Shown here: one piece after another, positions 1 through 9,380 of the stretch
How the letters are laid out: every line of letters starts with the position of its first letter
Position numbering within the stretch: position 1 is the stretch's first letter
Assembly: GCF_000718775.1 (NCBI RefSeq)
Contig: NZ_JOCB01000059.1
Location: forward strand, 1 to 48,927
DNA length: 48,927 bases
Origin: Streptomyces sp. NRRL S-31
GTDB lineage: Bacteria; Actinomycetota; Actinomycetes; Streptomycetales; Streptomycetaceae
Direction of reading: 5' to 3'
Program-made: the position numbers and the translations under genes
The notes under the pieces: generated by a model
Databases searched by the model: none
The model's input: the letters and a program-made list of their open reading frames with translations, nothing else
What the model was told of the DNA's origin: nothing

Positions 1-864
1 GTGGTTCTGGATGACGTCGCGGGCGGCGCCGATGCCGTCGTAGTAGCCGGCCCGGCCGCCGATGCCGATGTCCTCGGCCATCGTGATCTGCACGTGGTCG
101 ACGTACGACCGGTTCCAGATCGGCTCGTACATCTGGTTGGCGAAGCGCAGCGCCAGGATGTTCTGGACGGTCTCCTTGCCGAGGTAGTGGTCGATGCGGA
201 ACACCTGGTCCGGCTCGAACACCTCGTGCACGATCGCGTTCAGGTCGCGCGCGCTGTCCAGGTCGTGCCCGAAGGGCTTCTCGATGACCGCGCGCCGCCA
301 GGAGCCCTCCGGCGGGTTGGCCAGGCCGTGCTTCTTCAGCTGCTGGACGACCTTCGGGAAGAACTTCGGCGGCACCGAGAGGTAGAAGGCGAAGTTGCCG
401 CCGGTGCCCCGGGAGGCGTCGAGTTCGTCGACGGCGTCCTTCAGCTGCTTGAAGGCGGTGTCGTCGTCGAAGTCGCCGGGGATGAACCGCATGCCCTCGG
501 CGAGCTGCTGCCACACCTCCTCGCGGAACTCGGTGCGCGAGTGCTCGCGGACCGCGTCGTGCACGACCTGCGCGAAGTCCTGGTCCTCCCAGTCCCGGCG
601 GGCGAACCCGACGAGGGAGAAGCCCGGCGGCAGCAGACCGCGGTTGGCCAGGTCGTAGACGGCCGGCATCAGCTTCTTGCGGGACAGGTCACCGGTGACG
701 CCGAAGATGACCAGGCCCGACGGTCCGGCGATGCGCGGGAGCCGGCGGTCGCGGGCGTCCCGCAGCGGGTTCGCCCAGTCGGCGGCCGTGACCGCCGGGG
801 CCGGGGCCGGGGCGGCCGGGGCCGCCTCGGGCGCGGGCGTCTGGGCGGGGGCGTTCTCGGTCAT
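1..864 (-). CDS. zwf: Glucose-6-phosphate dehydrogenase (C-terminus beyond window)
   Basis: Oxidises glucose 6-phosphate to 6-phosphogluconolactone with NAD(P)+, the entry step of the oxidative pentose phosphate pathway in the cytoplasm. The visible 288 residues read without a stop to the window edge. They show the dinucleotide-binding segment [24 protein letters not shown] with K196, and the signature RIDHYLGKE with catalytic H226. About 220 residues of a usual 500-residue enzyme are missing because the window ends. The first 25 residues are an Ala/Pro-rich extension typical of Streptomyces homologues. The ATG start overlaps the tal stop codon by four bases (ATGA), so translation is probably coupled and the gene is the third in a tkt-tal-zwf operon. 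The product is certain; cofactor preference cannot be read from the sequence. Confidence 0.97.
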   Translation of the reverse strand, partial: MTENAPAQTPAPEAAPAAPAPAPAVTAADWANPLRDARDRRLPRIAGPSGLVIFGVTGDLSRKKLMPAVYDLANRGLLPPGFSLVGFARRDWEDQDFAQVVHDAVREHSRTEFREEVWQQLAEGMRFIPGDFDDDTAFKQLKDAVDELDASRGTGGNFAFYLSVPPKFFPKVVQQLKKHGLANPPEGSWRRAVIEKPFGHDLDSARDLNAIVHEVFEPDQVFRIDHYLGKETVQNILALRFANQMYEPIWNRSYVDHVQITMAEDIGIGGRAGYYDGIGAARDVIQNH

Positions 865-2006
865 CGGGCGTCAGCTCCCTTGCTCTTCAGGGACGTGGCG
901 ACGGCGTCCAGCAGGTCCTGCCAGGCCGTCTCGAACTTGGCGACGCCCTCGTCCTCCAACTGCTGGACGACCTCGTCGTAGGAGATGCCGAGCCGCTCGA
1001 CGGCGGCCAGGTCGGCGCGGGCCTGAGCGTAGCCGCCGGTCACCGTGTCGCCGGTGATCCGGCCGTGGTCGGCGGCGGCGTTCAGGGTGGCCTCGGGCAT
1101 GGTGTTGACGGTGCCGGGCGCGACCAGCTCGTCCACGTACAGGGTGTCCTTGTAAGCGGGGTCCTTCACCCCGGTCGACGCCCACAGCGGGCGCTGCTTG
1201 TTCGCCCCGTCACCGGCCAGCGCCAGCCAGCGGCCGGAGGCGAAGACCTCCTCGTAGGCCTCGTAGGCGAGCCGGGCGTTGGCGAGGGCCGCGCGGCCCT
1301 TGAGCGCCAGGGCCTCGTCGGTGCCGAGGGCGGTCAGCCGCTTGTCGATCTCGGAGTCCACCCGCGAGACGAAGAAGGACGCCACCGAGTGGATGGTGGA
1401 GAGGTCGATGCCCCGCTCCCGGGCCTTCTCCAGACCGGCCAGGTAGGCGTCCATCACCTCGCGATAGCGCTCCAGGGAGAAGATCAGGGTCACGTTGACG
1501 CTGATGCCGAGGCCGATGACCTCGGTGATGGCCGGGAGACCGGCCTTCGTCGCCGGAATCTTGATCATCACATTGGGGCGGTCCACCAGCCAGGACAGCT
1601 GCTTGGCCTCGGCGACGGTCGCCGCGGTGGCGTGGGCCAGGCGCGGGTCGACCTCGATGGAGACCCGGCCGTCCCGGCCGTCGGTGGTGTCGTACACGGC
1701 ACGCAGGATGTCGGCGGCGTCGCGCACGTCGGCGGTCGTCATCATCCGCACGGCCTCGTCCACCGTGACCCCGCGCACGGCGAGGTCGGTGAGCTGCTCC
1801 TCGTAGCCCTCTCCGGAGCCTATGGCCGCCTGGAAGATGGACGGGTTCGTGGTGACACCGACGACACTTCCGCTCGACACCAGTCCGGCGAGGCTGCCCG
1901 AGGTGATCCGCTTGCGCGACAGGTCGTCGAGCCAGATCGACACGCCTTCGTCGGCGAGGCGCTTGAGGGCTCCCGGGGTCGCCGTTGTTTCGTTCACTTT
2001 GATCAT
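861..2006 (-). CDS. tal: Transaldolase
   Basis: Transfers a dihydroxyacetone unit between sedoheptulose 7-phosphate and glyceraldehyde 3-phosphate in the non-oxidative pentose phosphate pathway. The 381-residue protein has the actinobacterial long-form length (about 370-380). It shows GVTTNPSIF near residue 50 and the Schiff-base lysine in [11 protein letters not shown]149 by codon count. The ATG at 2006 follows a weak purine-rich AGAAAG. The start could be a few codons later, but no better ribosome site is visible. The gene lies 20 bp behind tkt and overlaps zwf by four bases, so the three genes form one transcription unit supplying NADPH and pentose precursors. Confidence 0.96.
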   Translation of the reverse strand: MIKVNETTATPGALKRLADEGVSIWLDDLSRKRITSGSLAGLVSSGSVVGVTTNPSIFQAAIGSGEGYEEQLTDLAVRGVTVDEAVRMMTTADVRDAADILRAVYDTTDGRDGRVSIEVDPRLAHATAATVAEAKQLSWLVDRPNVMIKIPATKAGLPAITEVIGLGISVNVTLIFSLERYREVMDAYLAGLEKARERGIDLSTIHSVASFFVSRVDSEIDKRLTALGTDEALALKGRAALANARLAYEAYEEVFASGRWLALAGDGANKQRPLWASTGVKDPAYKDTLYVDELVAPGTVNTMPEATLNAAADHGRITGDTVTGGYAQARADLAAVERLGISYDEVVQQLEDEGVAKFETAWQDLLDAVATSLKSKGADAR

Positions 2007-2026
2007 CTTTCTATTCTGCGTCGATA

Positions 2027-4102
2027 TCAGGCGCGCGTGGTGGCGAGCGACTCGCGGGCCGCCGCGGCGACGTTCTCGGGGGTGAAGCCGAACTCGGTGA
2101 ACAGGGTCCCGGCGTCGGCGGAGGCGCCGAAGTGCTCCAGCGAGACGATGCGGCCGGCGTCACCGACGAACCGGTACCAGGTCAGGCCGATACCGGCCTC
2201 GACGGCGACGCGGGCCTTCACGGCCGGCGGCAGCACCCGGTCGCGGTACTCGCGCGGCTGCTCCTCGAACCACTCCACGGACGGCATCGAGACCACCCGG
2301 GTGCCGATCCCCTCGGCCTCCAGCCGCTCCCGCGCGGCCACGGCGAGCTGCACCTCGGAGCCCGTCGCGATGATGATCACCTCCGGGACCTCCGTCGAGG
2401 ACTCGAACCGCACGTAGCCGCCCTTGGCCGCGTCCTCGTCCGGCGCGTACACCGGCACGCCCTGGCGGGTGAGCGCGAGCCCGTGCGGGGCGGGGTGCGT
2501 GGCGTGCCTCTTCAGGATCTCGGCCCAGGCGATCGCGGTCTCGTTGGCGTCCGCCGGGCGGACGACGTTCAGGCCCGGGATCGCGCGCAGCGAGGCCAGG
2601 TGCTCCACCGGCTGGTGGGTCGGGCCGTCCTCGCCGAGGCCGATGGAGTCGTGCGTCCACACGTAGGTCACCGGCAGCTGCATCAGCGCCGACATCCGGA
2701 CGGCGTTGCGCATGTAGTCGGAGAACACCAGGAAGGTGCCGCCGTAGACGCGGGTGTTGCCGTGCAGGGCGATGCCGTTCATCTCCGCGGCCATCGAGAA
2801 CTCGCGGATGCCGAAGTGCACCGTACGGCCGTACGGGTCCGCACCGGGCAGCGGGTTGCCCTCGGGCAGGAAGGAGCTGGTCTTGTCGATGGTGGTGTTG
2901 TTGGAGCCGGCCAGGTCGGCGGAGCCGCCCCACAGCTCGGGGAGGACCGGACCGAGGGCCTGGAGCACCTTGCCGGAGGCGGCGCGGGTGGCGACCGACT
3001 TGCCCGCCTCGAACACGGGCAGGGCGTCCTCCCAGCCCGTGGGCAGCTCGCCCTTGCTCACACGGTCGAACAGCTCGGCCCGCTCCGGCTGGGCGGCACG
3101 CCACTCGGCGATCCGCTTGTCCCAGGCCGCGTGTGCCTCGGCGCCCCGGTCCAGGGCCCCGCGGGTGTGCTTGAGCACCTCGTCGGCGACCTCGAAGGTC
3201 CGCTCAGGGTCGAAGCCGAGGAGCCGCTTGGTGGCGGCGATCTCCTCCTCGCCGAGCGCGGAGCCGTGGGACGCCTCGGTGTTCCGTGCGTTCGGCGCGG
3301 GCCAGGCGATGATCGTGCGCAGCGCGATGATCGAGGGCCGGCCGGTCTCGGCGCGGGCGGCCTCGAGCGCCGCGTACAGGGCGGGCGCGTCGATGTCGCC
3401 GTCGGCGGTGGGTGCCACGCGCTGGGTGTGCCAGCCGTAGGCCTCGTACCGCTTCAGCACGTCCTCGGAGAACGCGGTCGCGGTGTCGCCCTCGATGGAG
3501 ATGTGGTTGTCGTCGTAGACGAAGACCAGGTTGCCGAGCTTCTGGTGGCCGGCCAGCGAGGACGCCTCGGCGGAGACGCCCTCCTCCAGGTCGCCGTCGG
3601 AGACGATCGCCCAGACGGTGTGGTCGAAGGGGGAGGTGCCGGCGGGGGCCTCCGGGTCGAACAGGCCGCGTTCGTAGCGGGCGGCCATCGCCATGCCGAC
3701 GGCGTTGGCGACGCCCTGGCCGAGCGGACCGGTGGTGGTCTCCACGCCCGCGGTGTGCCCGTACTCGGGGTGGCCCGGAGTCTTCGAGCCGTGCGTGCGG
3801 AACGCCTTCAGGTCGTCCAGCTCCAGCTCGTAGCCCGCGAGGAAGAGCTGCGTGTAGAGGGTCAGCGAGGTGTGGCCGGGGGAGAGGACGAACCGGTCAC
3901 GGCCGGTCCACTCGGGGTCCGCCGGGTCGTGTCGCATCACCTTTTGAAAGATCGTGTACGCGGCAGGCGCCAGGCTCATCGCCGTGCCCGGGTGTCCGTT
4001 GCCCACCTTCTGCACTGCGTCGGCCGCCAGAATGCGGGCGGTGTCCACGGCACGCCGGTCGAGGTCGGTCCACTCGAAGCCGTCGGAAGTCTGCGTCGTC
4101 AT
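2027..4102 (-). CDS. tkt: Transketolase
   Basis: Thiamine-diphosphate and Mg-dependent transfer of two-carbon ketol units in the pentose phosphate pathway. The 691-residue protein has the full transketolase layout: an N-terminal TPP domain with [21 protein letters not shown] near residue 40 and the cofactor motif beginning at D169 ([10 protein letters not shown]), a central pyrimidine-binding domain ([36 protein letters not shown]), and a C-terminal domain. I chose the ATG at 4102 because AAGGA lies ten bases upstream. An in-frame TTG six bases earlier is only four bases from that site. It is the first gene of tkt-tal-zwf. A perfect inverted repeat at 4156-4170 sits in its promoter region, and an AraC-type regulator is divergent. 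Confidence 0.97.
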   Translation of the reverse strand: MTTQTSDGFEWTDLDRRAVDTARILAADAVQKVGNGHPGTAMSLAPAAYTIFQKVMRHDPADPEWTGRDRFVLSPGHTSLTLYTQLFLAGYELELDDLKAFRTHGSKTPGHPEYGHTAGVETTTGPLGQGVANAVGMAMAARYERGLFDPEAPAGTSPFDHTVWAIVSDGDLEEGVSAEASSLAGHQKLGNLVFVYDDNHISIEGDTATAFSEDVLKRYEAYGWHTQRVAPTADGDIDAPALYAALEAARAETGRPSIIALRTIIAWPAPNARNTEASHGSALGEEEIAATKRLLGFDPERTFEVADEVLKHTRGALDRGAEAHAAWDKRIAEWRAAQPERAELFDRVSKGELPTGWEDALPVFEAGKSVATRAASGKVLQALGPVLPELWGGSADLAGSNNTTIDKTSSFLPEGNPLPGADPYGRTVHFGIREFSMAAEMNGIALHGNTRVYGGTFLVFSDYMRNAVRMSALMQLPVTYVWTHDSIGLGEDGPTHQPVEHLASLRAIPGLNVVRPADANETAIAWAEILKRHATHPAPHGLALTRQGVPVYAPDEDAAKGGYVRFESSTEVPEVIIIATGSEVQLAVAARERLEAEGIGTRVVSMPSVEWFEEQPREYRDRVLPPAVKARVAVEAGIGLTWYRFVGDAGRIVSLEHFGASADAGTLFTEFGFTPENVAAAARESLATTRA

Positions 4103-4155
4103 CTTCAAGAAGTCCTTGTTCAGTGCGGTTGGGCTGGCCGGACGCGTTCAAACAT

Positions 4156-4170
4156 AAAAGTCTGACTTTT
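4156..4170. promoter_or_regulatory. Inverted repeat AAAAGTC-T-GACTTTT between tkt and the AraC-type gene
   Basis: Two perfect 7-bp arms are separated by one base in an unusually AT-rich patch between the divergent starts at 4102 and 4249. It lies 54 bases upstream of the tkt start, where RNA polymerase or a repressor would bind. No rho-independent terminator logic fits here, because both flanking genes point away. It is probably an operator; the protein that binds it is unknown, and the adjacent AraC-type regulator is only one candidate. Confidence 0.5.
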
Positions 4171-4248
4171 TCGAAGGAAGGGCGGGGTGTGTCAGCCTGT
4201 GGTGAATCTGGGACAGTGGTCACGCGATAGAGACGGCATAAAAGGGAC

Positions 4249-5223
4249 ATGACCGATACAAGACGGCAAGCCGCCGGTAACGGCAGCGGCGTCACCGGCG
4301 GCGGCACGACGGACGCCGCCGGCGGTTCCGGCGGCGAGGGCGACACCGATCGCGACGGGATCAGGACCTTCCCCTTCCCGGCGGAACTGGCCCTCGGGGG
4401 CGTCGGCATGCAGGTCGGCCCGATGGGCACCGACCGGCCCTGGCACGCCGACGCCCCCCTGCACCGCGTCCACCGCATCGACTTCCACGTGGTCATGCTC
4501 TTCACCGACGGCCCCGTACGGCACATGATCGACTTCGCCGAGTACGAGGCCGGCGCCGGCGACCTGCTGTGGATCCGCCCCGGACAGGTCCACCGCTTCT
4601 CCCGGGAACCCGTGTACCGCGGAACCGTGCTGACCATGCAACCCGGCTTCCTGCCGCGCAGCACCGTCGAGGCCACCGGCCTGTACCGCTACGACCTGCC
4701 CCCGCTGCTGCGCCCCGGCCCGGCCGAGCGCGCCGCGCTCCAGGCCGCCCTCGACCAGCTGCGCCGCGAGTACGAGGACGCCGACACCCTCCCGCCCGGT
4801 CTGCACACGGCGGTCCTGCGGCACACGCTGACCGCGTTCCTGCTGCGCCTCGCCCACCTCGCCACCAGCACGGCGCGGATCTCCGGGCAGCACACCGACA
4901 GCACCTTCACCCGCTTCCGGGACGCCGTCGAGCACGGCTTCGCCACCAACCACAGCGTCAGCGCCTACGCCGACGCCCTCGGCTACTCCCGGCGCACCCT
5001 GGTCCGCGCCGTCCGCGCGGCCACCGGCGAGACCCCCAAGGGCTTCATCGACAAACGCGTCGTCCTGGAGGCCCAGCGCCTCCTCGCCCACACGGAACTC
5101 CCGATAGGCCGCGTCGGGGTGGCCGTGGGCTTCCCCGACGCGGCGAACTTCTCCAAGTTCTTCCACCTGCACACCGGCCAGACCCCGGTGGCGTTCCGGG
5201 CGGAGCTGCGTTCGCCCGGGTGA
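4249..5223 (+). CDS. AraC/XylS-family transcriptional regulator
   Basis: Probable cytoplasmic DNA-binding regulator of 324 residues. Residues about 1-40 are a Gly/Thr/Asp-rich low-complexity tail. Residues about 50-170 form a cupin-like AraC effector domain (HRVHRIDFHVVMLF, RPGQVHRFS). Residues about 220-320 hold the two helix-turn-helix motifs, with SVSAYADALGYSRRTLVRAV in the first and PIGRVGVAVGFPDAANFSKF in the second. The ATG at 4249 follows AAAGGG at very short spacing, so an internal start is possible. It is divergent from the pentose phosphate operon. The ligand is unknown; the arrangement suggests, but does not prove, control of sugar metabolism. Confidence 0.88.
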   Translation: MTDTRRQAAGNGSGVTGGGTTDAAGGSGGEGDTDRDGIRTFPFPAELALGGVGMQVGPMGTDRPWHADAPLHRVHRIDFHVVMLFTDGPVRHMIDFAEYEAGAGDLLWIRPGQVHRFSREPVYRGTVLTMQPGFLPRSTVEATGLYRYDLPPLLRPGPAERAALQAALDQLRREYEDADTLPPGLHTAVLRHTLTAFLLRLAHLATSTARISGQHTDSTFTRFRDAVEHGFATNHSVSAYADALGYSRRTLVRAVRAATGETPKGFIDKRVVLEAQRLLAHTELPIGRVGVAVGFPDAANFSKFFHLHTGQTPVAFRAELRSPG

Positions 5224-5270
5224 GCCCCCCCCGCGGTGTCCGCACCGCCGGGCCGCGCCCGGTGCCCGAT

Positions 5271-5318
5271 GCCGAACCGGTTGACGTTCGCGGAGCCGAA
5301 CCGGTTCACGTTCCCGGA
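5271..5318. repeat. Two 24-bp tandem repeats carrying AACCGGTT palindromes
   Basis: Two adjacent 24-bp units (5271-5294 and 5295-5318) differ at two positions. The second contains the perfect 10-bp palindrome GAACCGGTTC and the first a one-mismatch version. They lie 50 bp after the AraC-type stop, with no gene nearby for more than 200 bp. They could be operator sites, since the CG-centred palindrome is the shape LacI-type proteins bind, or simple slippage. Confidence 0.55.
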
Positions 5319-5532
5319 GCCGGCCGCCCGGCCGCCGGTGAGGGCGAGGCGGGTGTCGCGCCTGCCGGTGACCGCGTCGAAGTCTGCCGGGACCGTCCGC
5401 CGGGACCGCCGGTCACCGGCGCCCGTGGCCCCCGCGACCGCGCCGGACCGGCTGTCGTCGCGGTCGGACAGACTCGGCCCGCACGCGACGGCAGGCGTCC
5501 CGGCCGCCGGAGGGCTCGGCCCGCAGGAGGGT

Positions 5533-6045
5533 TCAGCGGCCGAAGGCCGTCGCCGACCGCCGTCCGCCCGCCGCTTGCCGCGCGGCGTCCGCCTCCGTCC
5601 GGAGCCGGACGCGTGGTGCGCACACCCGGGTACCGGGCGGTGCCCCCGGGTGCTCCTCGGCCGTCACCACCCGAAGCGTCAGCCAGACCGCGCCGCCGTC
5701 CGCCGGCAGCGGCAGCGGCAAGGGCCGTGGCAGCGGCACGGCGGCGGTCTCGCCCGGCCGCAGATCGGGCAGCTCGGCCGGGGCGGCGAAGGTCCGGCCG
5801 TCGGCCAGGCTCAGCTCCCAGGTGGCCGCCGGCCCGGCCAGACCACGGGCCCGCCGGTGGTTGACGACGACGATCCCCTCGTGCCGGTGGCACCGGATGC
5901 CGACCGGGCCCGGGCTCCCGGGGTCCCGCCGTACCCGCTCGTCGCGCTCACCGCCGTACGCCGGGCGCCCGCCGGACGCGGTGGCAGCGTTATCCCGCCG
6001 TCCGGCGCCCACCGGCCCGGGCCCGGCCGGTCCTCGGTCCGTCAC
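5533..6045 (-). pseudogene. Remnant of a GH2 beta-galactosidase (domain 4 region)
   Basis: An open stretch of 170 codons whose middle reads like the small immunoglobulin-like domain after the catalytic barrel of LacZ-type beta-galactosidases. GIVVVNHRRARGLAGPAA is followed by TWELSLADG and ELPDLRPGETAAVPLP, then WLTLRVVTAEE. A functional enzyme has about 1000 residues. Here neither the TIM barrel nor the C-terminal beta-sandwich can be found in any frame on either side. The first 40 residues and the last 25 look random. I interpret it as a decayed fragment left after deletion. It might instead be an unrelated small protein; the family match is by eye only. Confidence 0.45.
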
Positions 6046-6263
6046 GCGCCGAGGATCGCGCGGGCCCGCGACCCCTGGATGAAGGCGCCCTGAAGACCGC
6101 GGCGTGGAGCCGGTGGCGGACGGTGGCCGGGGTGCCGGGCGGGTGGGGCGGCGGCGCGGCGGATGACAGGGTGGTACCGGTCGCCGGTGTGGCCGAGGAA
6201 AGGCCCGGGTACGGGCGGGGCGGGGCCGGCGCGGACGGGTACGGCGTGACGAAGGGTACGGGC

Positions 6264-7601
6264 GTGAGGCTGACGATTGTGGGCGGTGGCGGGTTCCGGG
6301 TGCCGCTGGTGTACGGCGCGCTGCTGACGGACCATGCCGAGGGGCGGGTCACCGAGGTCGTGCTGCACGATCCGGACGACCGCCGGCTGCGCGCGGTCTC
6401 CCGGGTGCTGGCGGAGCAGGCCGCGGGCGTCCCCGACGCGCCCCGGGTGTCCGCCACCACCGACCTGGACGAGGCCCTGCGCGGCGCCGACTTCGTCTTC
6501 TCCGCGATCCGCGTCGGCGGCCTCCAGGGGCGGGCGGACGACGAGCGGGTGGCCCTCGCCGAAGGCGTCCTCGGACAGGAGACCGTCGGCGCGGGCGGCA
6601 TCGCGTACGGCCTGCGCACGGTACCGGTCGCCGTCGACATCGCCCGGCGCGTGGCCCGCCTCGCCCCGGACGCCTGGGTCATCAACTTCACCAACCCGGC
6701 CGGGCTGGTGACCGAGGCGATGTCCCGCCACCTCGGCGACCGCGTCATCGGCATCTGCGACTCGCCGGTCGGCCTCGGCCGCCGTATCGCCCGCGTCCTC
6801 GGCGCCGACCCGGGCCGGGCGTTCGTCGACTACGTCGGCCTCAACCACCTCGGCTGGGTGCGCGGCCTGCGCGTCGCCGGGCGTGACGAACTGCCGCGGC
6901 TGCTCGCGGACCCCGCGCTGCTCGGCTCGTTCGAGGAGGGCCGGCTGTTCGGCGCCGACTGGCTGCGCTCGCTTGGCGCCGTCCCCAACGAGTACCTGCA
7001 CTACTACTACTTCAACCGGGAGACCGTGCGCGCCTACCAGGAGGCCGGGCAGACCCGCGGCGCCTTCCTGCGCGACCAGCAGGCCCGGTTCTACGAGCGG
7101 GCGGGCGACCCCGGCGGCTCCGCCCTGCGCGCCTGGGACCGCACCCGCGCCGAGCGGGAGGCGACGTACATGTCCGAGAACCGGGAGAGCGCCGGCGCGG
7201 GCGAACGCGAGGCCGACGACCTGTCCGGCGGATACGAGAAGGTGGCCCTCGCCCTGATGCGGGCCATCGCCCGCGACGAACGCGCCACCCTGATTCTCAA
7301 CGTCCGCAACCGCTCCACCCTGTCGGTCCTCGACGCCGACGCGGTCGTCGAGGTGCCGTGCCTGGTCGACGCGAGTGGCGCCCACCCGCTCGCCGCCGAT
7401 CCGCTGCCCGGCCACGCCACCGGCCTGGTCTGCGCGGTCAAGGCCGTCGACCGCGAGGTGCTCGCCGCCGCCGAGTCCGGTTCCCGGGCCAGTGCCGTGG
7501 CGGCGTTCGCGCTGCATCCGCTGGTCGACTCGGTCACGGTGGCCCGCCGGCTGCTCGAGGGCTACACCGCGGTCCACCCGGGCCTGGCGTACCTGAGGTG
7601 A
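6264..7601 (+). CDS. Family 4 glycoside hydrolase (6-phospho-beta-glucosidase-like)
   Basis: Cytoplasmic NAD+- and Mn2+-dependent glycosidase that cleaves phosphorylated disaccharides by an oxidation-elimination mechanism. The 445-residue protein begins with a Rossmann glycine stretch (LTIVGGGGFRVP). It then has VINFTNPAG near residue 140, the metal-ligand cysteine C165 in CDSPVG, and H195 in LNHLGW, spaced as in GH4 enzymes. I chose the GTG at 6264 because GAAGGG lies seven bases upstream and the Rossmann strand starts at once; in-frame codons reaching back to 6123 have no ribosome site. It is a single gene, convergent with the ATP-grasp gene. The exact sugar (beta-glucoside 6-phosphate or another) is inferred from the family. 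Confidence 0.87.
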   Translation: MRLTIVGGGGFRVPLVYGALLTDHAEGRVTEVVLHDPDDRRLRAVSRVLAEQAAGVPDAPRVSATTDLDEALRGADFVFSAIRVGGLQGRADDERVALAEGVLGQETVGAGGIAYGLRTVPVAVDIARRVARLAPDAWVINFTNPAGLVTEAMSRHLGDRVIGICDSPVGLGRRIARVLGADPGRAFVDYVGLNHLGWVRGLRVAGRDELPRLLADPALLGSFEEGRLFGADWLRSLGAVPNEYLHYYYFNRETVRAYQEAGQTRGAFLRDQQARFYERAGDPGGSALRAWDRTRAEREATYMSENRESAGAGEREADDLSGGYEKVALALMRAIARDERATLILNVRNRSTLSVLDADAVVEVPCLVDASGAHPLAADPLPGHATGLVCAVKAVDREVLAAAESGSRASAVAAFALHPLVDSVTVARRLLEGYTAVHPGLAYLR

Positions 7602-7654
7602 CGAGGGAGGGGACCCGCCCTGGCCTACCCGAGGTGACAGGGGAGGCGACCGCT
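7583..7654. repeat. Imperfect 36-bp tandem duplication over the stop codon of the GH4 gene
   Basis: Unit 7583-7618 covers the last codons and stop of the glycosidase gene. Unit 7619-7654 repeats it with about 80 per cent identity, including a second out-of-use copy of the tail (LAYLR-stop becoming LAYPR-stop). The duplication fills the 61-bp gap to the convergent ATP-grasp gene. Confidence 0.6.
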
Positions 7655-7662
7655 CCGCCGCC

Positions 7663-8787
7663 CTAGAGCGGCAGCACCTCACCCGCCGGAGCCGCCCGCA
7701 CCGGCTCCGGCACGGCCGGCCGGGGCACCTGGTCCGCCCCCGCCCGCTGCCGCGGCAGGCTCGCCGCCGGCAGCACCGGCCGGGGTCCCGAGACCACGGT
7801 GTAGTCCTGCCCGAGGAACGGCGGTTCGATGACCCCCGGGTCCTCACCGAGCGCCAACCGCACCGCCGCCCACGGGGCGTTCACCCCGCAGAGCGACAGC
7901 TGGTGCAGTCCTCCGGCGGGCCTGGTGTTGACGTCCAGCAGCACCGGGCGGTCGCCGAGCATCCGGAACTGGATGTTGGACAGGTGGTGCAGCCCGAAGC
8001 CCTCCGCGATCAGCCGGGCCGGCGCCAGCCACCGCTCGTCCAGGGTGAAGCCCCGGCGGCGGCCGTTCTTGGTGCGGCCCACCGCGAGCCGCACCCGGTT
8101 GTCCGGCCCGGTCAGGCAGTCGACGGAGACCTCGGGCTGCTCCAGCCGGGGCATCACCAGCCAGTCCACGGGCTCCTCGGCCCGCCGCAGTGCCTCGACG
8201 ACCAGGTCCAGCTGGACGTACGGGCTCGGGAAGCCGTTCAGGTGCGTGAGCGAGAAGGGGTCCCGGGTGATCATCCGGAAGCCCACCCCGCCCGCACCGG
8301 CGGCCGGCTTGAAGCAGACCCGGTACCCGGCCGCCTCCAACTCCTCGACAGCGGCCAGGAGTTCGTCGGCCGTACGGACCCGCCGCCACGGCGGAACCGG
8401 GACGCCCACCGAGCGCACCGCCTCGTACGCGGTCGCCTTGTCCTCGAACACGGCCACCGCCTCGGGCGTCGGCGCCAGCAGCGCCGTGCCGACCGCCGTG
8501 AACTCGGCCCGGTGCGCCACGATCGCCGCCTGGTGCAGCCGGGGCACGAACACGTCGATGCCGCGCCGGGCGCACTGGTCGAGGGCGTACTCGACGTACG
8601 CGGCCGGGGACAGGCCCTCCGGCTCCGGCTCGGCGGTGTCGGCGGCGGCCAGCACGGGGGAGTCGGGATCACCGTGCGTGGCATGGATCTCGACCGCGCG
8701 GTCGCTGGGATTTCTGCGCAGCTGATCCATGAAGAACACGTTCTCCGCGTACGTGCGGTTGAGCCAGACGCGTACGCGAGAGAGCAT
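7663..8787 (-). CDS. ATP-grasp domain protein
   Basis: A 374-residue protein of the ATP-grasp superfamily, which uses ATP to activate a carboxylate for attack by an amine or similar nucleophile. Visible features are an N-terminal Rossmann-like part (RVWLNRTYAEN, YVEYALDQCARRGIDVFVPR), the lysine-glycine loop CFKPAAGAGGVGFRMI near residue 170, and the metal-binding end LLDVNTRPAGG near residue 310. The last 60 residues are Pro/Arg-rich. The ATG at 8787 follows GAAAGG. It stands alone, convergent with the GH4 gene and followed upstream by gene debris. The substrate is unknown, and no neighbour suggests a peptide-ligase or carboxylase partner. Confidence 0.8.
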   Translation of the reverse strand: MLSRVRVWLNRTYAENVFFMDQLRRNPSDRAVEIHATHGDPDSPVLAAADTAEPEPEGLSPAAYVEYALDQCARRGIDVFVPRLHQAAIVAHRAEFTAVGTALLAPTPEAVAVFEDKATAYEAVRSVGVPVPPWRRVRTADELLAAVEELEAAGYRVCFKPAAGAGGVGFRMITRDPFSLTHLNGFPSPYVQLDLVVEALRRAEEPVDWLVMPRLEQPEVSVDCLTGPDNRVRLAVGRTKNGRRRGFTLDERWLAPARLIAEGFGLHHLSNIQFRMLGDRPVLLDVNTRPAGGLHQLSLCGVNAPWAAVRLALGEDPGVIEPPFLGQDYTVVSGPRPVLPAASLPRQRAGADQVPRPAVPEPVRAAPAGEVLPL

Positions 8788-8951
8788 GCAGGCCGCCTTT
8801 CAGGGCGTGCGGGCAGGGCGGAGCGGCCCGTGCCCGGGCAGGAGAGTGGAAGGGTCACCAAACAGCCCTGTGCGAAGGGGAATTCGGGGGGCGTTGGTTG
8901 GTGTCGGGGCGATCATACGGCCAACCGGAGGTGCCCCGTGCAACGCCCGTG

Positions 8952-9380
8952 TTACGGCTTCCCGGGCGCCGCGCGGTCGCGGACGCCGGGGTCCGCGGCG
9001 GCCCGTGCGGGGTCCGGTGAGCCGGTGACGGGGGAGCGGCCGGCCCGGCGGCGGGGCGGGCGGAGCAGGGCGAGCGGCCCGGCGGCCGTGCCGAGCGCGG
9101 TGAGCAGGACCAGCCGTCACTCCCCGTCGGCGGTGGCGACCCGCGGCGCCGGCTGCCGACGCCTTCGGTGCCGGCGTCGGCGGGCGCGGCGAGGACGGCC
9201 GGGCGGACGGCGTTGCCCAGGTCGAGCGTGGCGGAGGCCATGCCGCCCGCGATGCACTGCTCGGCGGGCGCGAGGCCGGTGGACGCGGCGATCCACATGG
9301 CGGTCCAGGTCGGCGCCGATGTCGGGCAGCGCCATGAAGGCGATCTCCGGGTCGAGCGGGAAGATCAGCTGTGCCGGAGC
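8952..9380 (-). pseudogene. C-terminal remnant of an MFS efflux transporter, frameshifted
   Basis: Three minus-strand frames in succession carry pieces that read like the last helices of a drug-efflux MFS protein. LIFPLDPEIAFMALPDIGA (about 9380-9300) comes first, then WIAASTGLAPAEQCIAGG and MASATLDLGNAVRPAVLAA (about 9300-9165), then the terminal helix RLVLLTALGTAAGPLALL with an Arg/Pro tail ending at a TAA at 8952. At least two frame changes are needed to join them, and roughly three quarters of a normal transporter is absent. Third-position GC stays high in each piece, as in former coding DNA. Family assignment is by eye. Confidence 0.5.

Noticed and set aside
2132..4165. A 677-codon open frame on the plus strand opposite tkt
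   Set aside because: Composition is Arg/Gly/Val-rich shadow sequence and the transketolase reading is unambiguous.
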